A stretch of DNA of 64,000 nt from Hofstenia miamia (lineage: Eukaryota; Xenacoelomorpha; Acoela): NCBI GenBank assembly GCA_004352715.1, contig SCFE01000019.1:1490551-1554550 (forward strand). Reading direction: 5' to 3'. The position numbers were made by a program, and so were the translations under genes. Below the pieces are notes generated by a model. The model did no database searches. It saw only the letters and a program-made list of their open reading frames with translations, and was not told the DNA's origin. This document shows positions 59,620-64,000 of this stretch, in pieces. Positions within the stretch are counted from its first letter, which is position 1. Each line of letters opens with the position of its first letter.

Positions 59620-60210
59620 GTAAGTTATACACATTGATAAAATATTTTTATTCTTAATTATTAAAAATTAAAGACAAATGCCATGTATTTGCTTTTTTCA
59701 TTTAAAATTTGGTGACGTTGAAGTTTTGAAATTTAGAATGTTTATATACATGTATTTCCTTTAACAAACTTTAAGTGGCGTAGAAAATGAATATTTTCAT
59801 TTCATGTACATAAAAGAAATTTCTCGTTACAATTTGTTAAATAAATTATTCCTTTAAGTTTTAAGGAGGGCATATTTTTAAAATACCAAACACAATTTTA
59901 TTGAGTTCTTAGTGAAATATAGTAAAATATTTTTTCAAATTCTGCATTGCATTTTGTAACAAATTTGTGAAAGTTTTTACTTTGTACCGATGCATATAAC
60001 CATATACCAGGCGAGTCATAAAACTTTTAGAAAAGTATCGTGAAATCCATTGCTGTTTGTGTTTTGCATGCGCTAATTTATTTGAATTACCTAAATCAAT
60101 TTTATTTTCCATCCAAATTATAATCCTAAAAAATGTCACTGACATATGACAACAAAGTTGCATTTTCTTAATATTTGGAAATAATAATAACAATTATTAT
60201 TATTACAAAC
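59620..60210. other. AT-rich DNA after the last recognised exon
   Basis: It begins with the donor GTAAGT at 59620. No matching acceptor with a plausible exon was found before the LINE material, so the gene probably continues beyond a long intron. Confidence 0.4.
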
Positions 60211-60219
60211 AACGAATAA

Positions 60220-60620
60220 GTATTGGAAGAACTCATGCAATTCAGTTGCCTGCCATATGTGGAACAGCCTTGATATAGAAACTCGTGCAGTTCCAACAAT
60301 AAAAGCATTTAAAAAGATTTTAAAACAACTTATTATCAGACCAATATACTTTGGGTAGTACTAAGCAATTCAATAATTGCCGAAAATTTTAATAGCAAAT
60401 GCTTTTCTTTTTAATTTGTTTACATGTATTAGTTTTTCTTATGCATTTATTATTGCTTATTGTATATGCCCTTAATTGTTGTGTGTGTTGTCAAGTTTGT
60501 AAATATTTTTGTATATATTTTGTAAATATTGTACACATAATTTTTGCGGATTTGTCAAAATATGCTGTTGACGACTTATTAAGAGTCAAAAGCAATTTAT
60601 TGCAAAAAAAATTTTGTACA
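60220..60620 (+). pseudogene. LINE C-terminal and 3' fragment, plus strand
   Basis: The stretch HMWNSLDIETRAVPTIKAFKK (near 60255), WNSL followed by a spaced FKK, is the usual C-terminal signature of APE-type LINEs. It is followed by a T-rich 3' region to about 60620. Truncated at its 5' side. It faces the minus-strand LINE that begins at 60640. Confidence 0.6.
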
Positions 60621-60639
60621 AGACTATAAACTAAAAACT

Positions 60640-62830
60640 ATTTACAAAATAATAGTAACATATACATATATAATTGTGTGGTGTGTTTGTTGGGGATTTG
60701 TGTGTGTGTACATTATCTAGGATCATACGAAATTTTCGAAGGAGTGTAGTGTATTATTGTCATTAAGTATGCATTGTCTGTGAAAGAGGAATGTTCGTAC
60801 TTTTTTTCTAAATTTTTTGTAGTTAATTTCCATTTTAATTTCATGGTCTAAGTTATTCCAAATTTTAGTTGCTATGTGGTGAAAACTATTTGAATGTTTA
60901 TCTAAGCATAAAAATTTTTGAGAACGTTCATTTAACTTAATATACTGTTTTAAAAATGAAAGAGAAGGTGTACCAGATTTACACTTAAATAATATTGATA
61001 CTATATGCATTTGTATTCTGTAATAAGGAGCTAATATTTTATATTGAATTCGATAGACGGATGAACTTTCATGTTTTTGCGCAAAGTTAAGTGTTTTAAG
61101 AGACCAATTGAAAGTTTTAGACAGAAGTATGCGATATTTTGAATTTGTTTGTAAATAGAAATGAGCAATATTGAAAATAAGATAAACAAAAAGAATTTAT
61201 TAATTGTTTGTTATATATATATTTGAGACGTTTCGCAGATGGTAAAGATACCTAACTCCAGAAGCCATTTTTTTAATTTTAGTCATTAAAAATTGTTCGA
61301 AATTTAAATCATTGTCAATCTCAACACCTAAATAATTTATTGATTCACTTTGCTTTATTGGTACTTGATTTATATTTAGTTCAATGTTTTTTGTGAGATT
61401 TTTAAATGTTTTAGGCGAGAAAATTATAAATTGTGTTTTTTCAATATTTACTTTCGAATGATTATTTGAGAAATACTTTGTTAAATGTTCGATGTCATTT
61501 TGGAGAATTTTTGTAGCATTAAAGGCATTTACATTAGTACTTATGAGACAGGTATCGTCCGCATATTGATAAATATTACTGTTTTTTATCTGTTTCGTTA
61601 TATCATTTACGTAGAGTGAGAATAGGAGGGGGCCAAGAACTGTGCCCTGAGGTACCCCACGGTTAGTTGTAATATATTTTGATTTTGTGCCATTAAGTAT
61701 AACTCGTTGCTGTCGATTTATAAGGAAGTTCATTATCAAATTTATAGCGTTGTCATCAAAATTATAATGCATTAATTTGTCTTTCAGTATGTCAAAGTTC
61801 ATTGAGTTAAACGCTTTGCTCAAATCGAGAAGGGCAACACAACTACATTTATTAGAAGCTAAATTTGATTTTATTTGCTGTGATATTGACAAAATTGCAT
61901 CTTGAGTGCTAAACCCATTACGGAAACCAAATTGTTTTTTCGAAAGAATATTTTCAGATATCAAATATGCATTTATTTGATTATTTAATAATTTTTCAAA
62001 TAGTTTACTGAAAGGATGGCCAATGCAAATTGACCTATAATTTTGTGCGTTTAGAGGATCGCCTTTTTTATATATGGGGCTTATGTCTGATTTCTTAAAT
62101 ATATCAGGGAATTCATTATCAATAATACATTGGTTAAATGCGAACAGAAGATGTTCACTAAAGATATGAAAATGACATTTAATAATAAAGATTGGAAGAT
62201 TATAGGTTGCAGTTGATTTATTTCTGTCTAAATTTGTTATTATGGTTTCTAGTTCATTTGCATTTACGAGTCTAAAAGAAAAGTATGATTTCGCTGGGAA
62301 TTTATTAATGTTTGTCTTTCTCTTATATTGGGGAAAATTGAAATTGCCAAGTTCCTTAAATGTTGCATTTAGATGGTCTATTATTCTTGTTTTTTCCGTT
62401 GTAATTTTGTTATCAATACTTAATTCGTTAATGTCAGTTGAAAGTCCTTTACTTTTTCCCAAAAATTTATGAATATATCGCCATTTTTCGTTTGTATTGC
62501 TTAGTTTATCGAAGAACCTTTTCTGTTTTAAGGTAGAATTTTTTTTCTTAATTGTTTAATTATCTTCTTTGACTTTTCGTAATTAGTCCAATTAGGTGTT
62601 GTCGGCTCTGTTTTAGCGAGTTCAAACAATTTTCTTTTAATGCTTATTTGTTCACGTATATAATTATCTTCTTTGTGTTGTGACCTGGATATGAGTGGAT
62701 TGTAGTCGTCTGATTTGGAAGAAGATTTTGAGAACGAGCATACTTCAGAATAGTACTGCCAATTAGAAATGTAGTAGTGTTAGGTTTAATAGATTTGACG
62801 TAATTTGACTTTGACTTCGTTTTTGGCGAT
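60640..62830 (-). pseudogene. APE-type LINE reverse transcriptase, nearly intact core
   Basis: The minus-strand block 61200-62462 is open for 420 codons and covers the whole palm: DISPIYKKGDPLNAQNYRSI, LLDLSKAFNSMNFDILK, GVPQGTVLGPLLFSLYVNDI and the catalytic YADDTCL, then INYLGVEIDNDL. The C-terminal part with TKIWNNLDHEIKMEINYKKF is at 60723-61010 after two stops. Upstream, 62530-62770 carries LFELAKTEPTTPNWTNYEKS after a frameshift at a T run near 62530. The endonuclease domain is missing; an unrelated-looking Ser/Thr-rich frame abuts at 62833. This is the least decayed LINE of its family here. Confidence 0.88.
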
Positions 62831-62832
62831 TG

Positions 62833-63181
62833 TTAAGTTTCCTTAAAAGATAAATATTGACGTGGTGTAGGAGAATGACGAAACCTCGAGGTAGAAGTGA
62901 CTGGAGATGCAGAAGTAGAAGTTTCGGCAGTGAGGACATTTGTGGGAGAGGACTGAACACACGCATCAGAGAGAGTAGGAGTTTCTTCTTCAGAAAAGAG
63001 CGCAGTTTTGAAGAGATGTAACAGAGCCTCAGCGGCGAGATCTTTGTTTAAGTTAGCGAACATCTGATGCAGCGGCGTTTTCTTTTTATCTTTAATAAAA
63101 GAAGCCGCTGCATCGAGGGACGTAATTCCGCCGAATAACTTGCTGATTACAGCATCGCGGAGAGCACAAGAAACCCGACCG
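62833..63181 (-). pseudogene. Possible LINE ORF1 or other gene fragment
   Basis: An open minus-strand frame with a helical first half (GRVSCALRDAVISKLFGG, LDAAASFIKDKKKT, LHQMFANLNKDLAAEALLHL) and a Ser/Thr/Pro-rich second half ending at a stop at 62833. It directly precedes the LINE reverse transcriptase with no endonuclease between, so it could be ORF1 of that LINE joined by a deletion, or a different sequence. No family was recognised. Its upstream part reads into an N at 63182. Confidence 0.4.
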
Positions 63182-63441
63182 NTTCGGCAGTGAGGACATT
63201 TGTTGGAGAGGACTGAACACACGCATCAGAGAGAGTAGGAGTTTCTTCTTCAGAAAAGAGCGCAGTTTTGAAGAGATGTAACAGAGCCTCAGCGGCGAGA
63301 TCTTTGTTTAAGTTAGCGAACATCTGATGCAGCGGCGTTTTCTTTTTATCTTTAATAAAAGAAGCCGCTGCATCGAGGGACGTAATTCCGCCGACTAACT
63401 TACTGATTACAGCATCGCGGAGAGCACAAGAAACCCGACCG
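62923..63441. repeat. 259-bp direct duplication around an N
   Basis: Bases 62923-63181 and 63183-63441 are almost identical (differences such as TTTGTGGGAG versus TTTGTTGGAG, and CCGAATAACTTGCT versus CCGACTAACTTACT) and meet at a single N. The simplest explanation is two overlapping contig ends, or two alleles, placed in series. Confidence 0.85.
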
Positions 63442-63459
63442 TTCTCTTCAACACCAGCC

Positions 63460-64000
63460 TTATTATTATTATTATTCCTTCTTAATTCTCACAGCTTCAT
63501 GCTGGTATCCCTCTCAGTTCGAGGAACTCACCAGTTCCCAAGGAGTCTGAGAGCTTTCCTCAGGACTCTAGCTGTTCCTAACAACGCTGCCTTCTGTGCT
63601 ACTGCTTCTCCCCACTTTGGTACTCCCAACTCCTCCAAGTATCTCTTATGCTTCTTACTCACTGCTCCTAGTGCTCCTACAACTACCGGGACTACTTCAA
63701 CTTTCTTTAACTTCCNTCACTGCTGCACACTTTCCTAATCCAAACTCCAACCCTGAATCTCTGCTTGCCTTCTCCAATGTCTCCACTTGCTTCTGCAACA
63801 TCTCCCTTGAACTAGCGTACATCTTCAGGTCATCCATGTACCACAGGTGACTCACTGCTCTACCATTCTTCTCCATCTTATACCCTATGCCTGTCTCTTT
63901 TAACTTTTCTGTGATAGGTATTAAGCTAACTACAAACAATAGTGGCGCTAAGCTATCTCCCTGGAATATGCCTCGCCTAAACCTCAGCCTGTGCCCATTT
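63460..64000 (-). mobile_element. Second copy of the R2-type LINE, cut by the window edge
   Basis: Near-identical to parts of the copy at 48.8-51 kb. It retains the 3' end missing there: after the endonuclease a 3' untranslated region (63480-63590) and a short (ATT)n tail at about 63460-63477. At 63716 an N joins the endonuclease end (matching ~48940) directly to RT sequence (matching ~50065), so about 1.1 kb is missing from the assembly here. The RT part includes [13 protein letters not shown]. The element continues past the window. Confidence 0.88.

Noticed and set aside
1-64000. CRISPR array, tRNA, rRNA or bacterial operon signals
   Set aside because: No spaced identical repeats, no clover-leaf tRNA and no rRNA sequence were seen; the window is eukaryotic.

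Overview
This window is nuclear DNA of an animal, most likely an AT-rich invertebrate. It holds spliced host genes with GT/AG introns, a THAP-domain gene and a ZNF280-type zinc-finger gene. It also holds many eukaryotic transposons: Tc1/mariner, pogo, hAT, piggyBac, an IS630-type DDE transposase, Gypsy, APE-type LINEs and a restriction-like-endonuclease LINE. A repeat with termini of the type found in many marine invertebrate genomes (about 6.0-6.2 kb) fits a marine species, but the species cannot be named from this sequence. Single N characters (3399, 3998, 44425, 48812, 63182, 63716) behave like contig joints of unknown size.

Layout: 0-8.2 kb is a nest of repeats. Two ~310-bp inverted arms (21-330 and 6821-7128) enclose a 70-bp minisatellite, which was split by a 1.4-kb terminal-inverted-repeat transposon with a clean 8-bp target duplication. 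8.3-11.9 kb holds an A+T-rich duplicated unit interrupted by a dead mariner, then a dead LINE. 13.4-19.6 kb is the main host-gene block: a 1065-residue ZNF280-like C2H2 protein, and upstream on the same strand a two-exon, ~116-residue THAP protein. 19.6-38.5 kb is gene-poor and carries LINE, hAT, pogo-MITE and piggyBac relics.

38.6-46.7 kb is a Gypsy-type LTR retrotransposon on the minus strand, with one recognisable LTR, a tRNA-Trp-type primer-binding site, decayed gag-protease-RT-RNaseH-integrase, and an unexplained coding-like stretch of ~1.9 kb after the integrase. It is interrupted by a Tc1-like element with a TA duplication. 48.8-51.0 kb, and again 63.46 kb to the window end, hold copies of one R2-type LINE with a PD-(D/E)XK endonuclease. 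52.4-53.6 kb has a dead IS630-type transposase and an array of seven perfect ATGCAAAT octamers.

54.6-59.6 kb contains the first visible exons of an unrecognised host gene on the plus strand. A 52-bp intron and a ~3.9-kb intron, the latter filled by a LINE, separate its exons. 60.2-63.4 kb is made of LINE remnants, the largest a minus-strand reverse transcriptase with an uninterrupted 420-codon core.

Best host-gene calls are the ZNF280-like gene, the THAP gene and the split coiled-coil gene. Everything else with coding character is mobile DNA, mostly broken.
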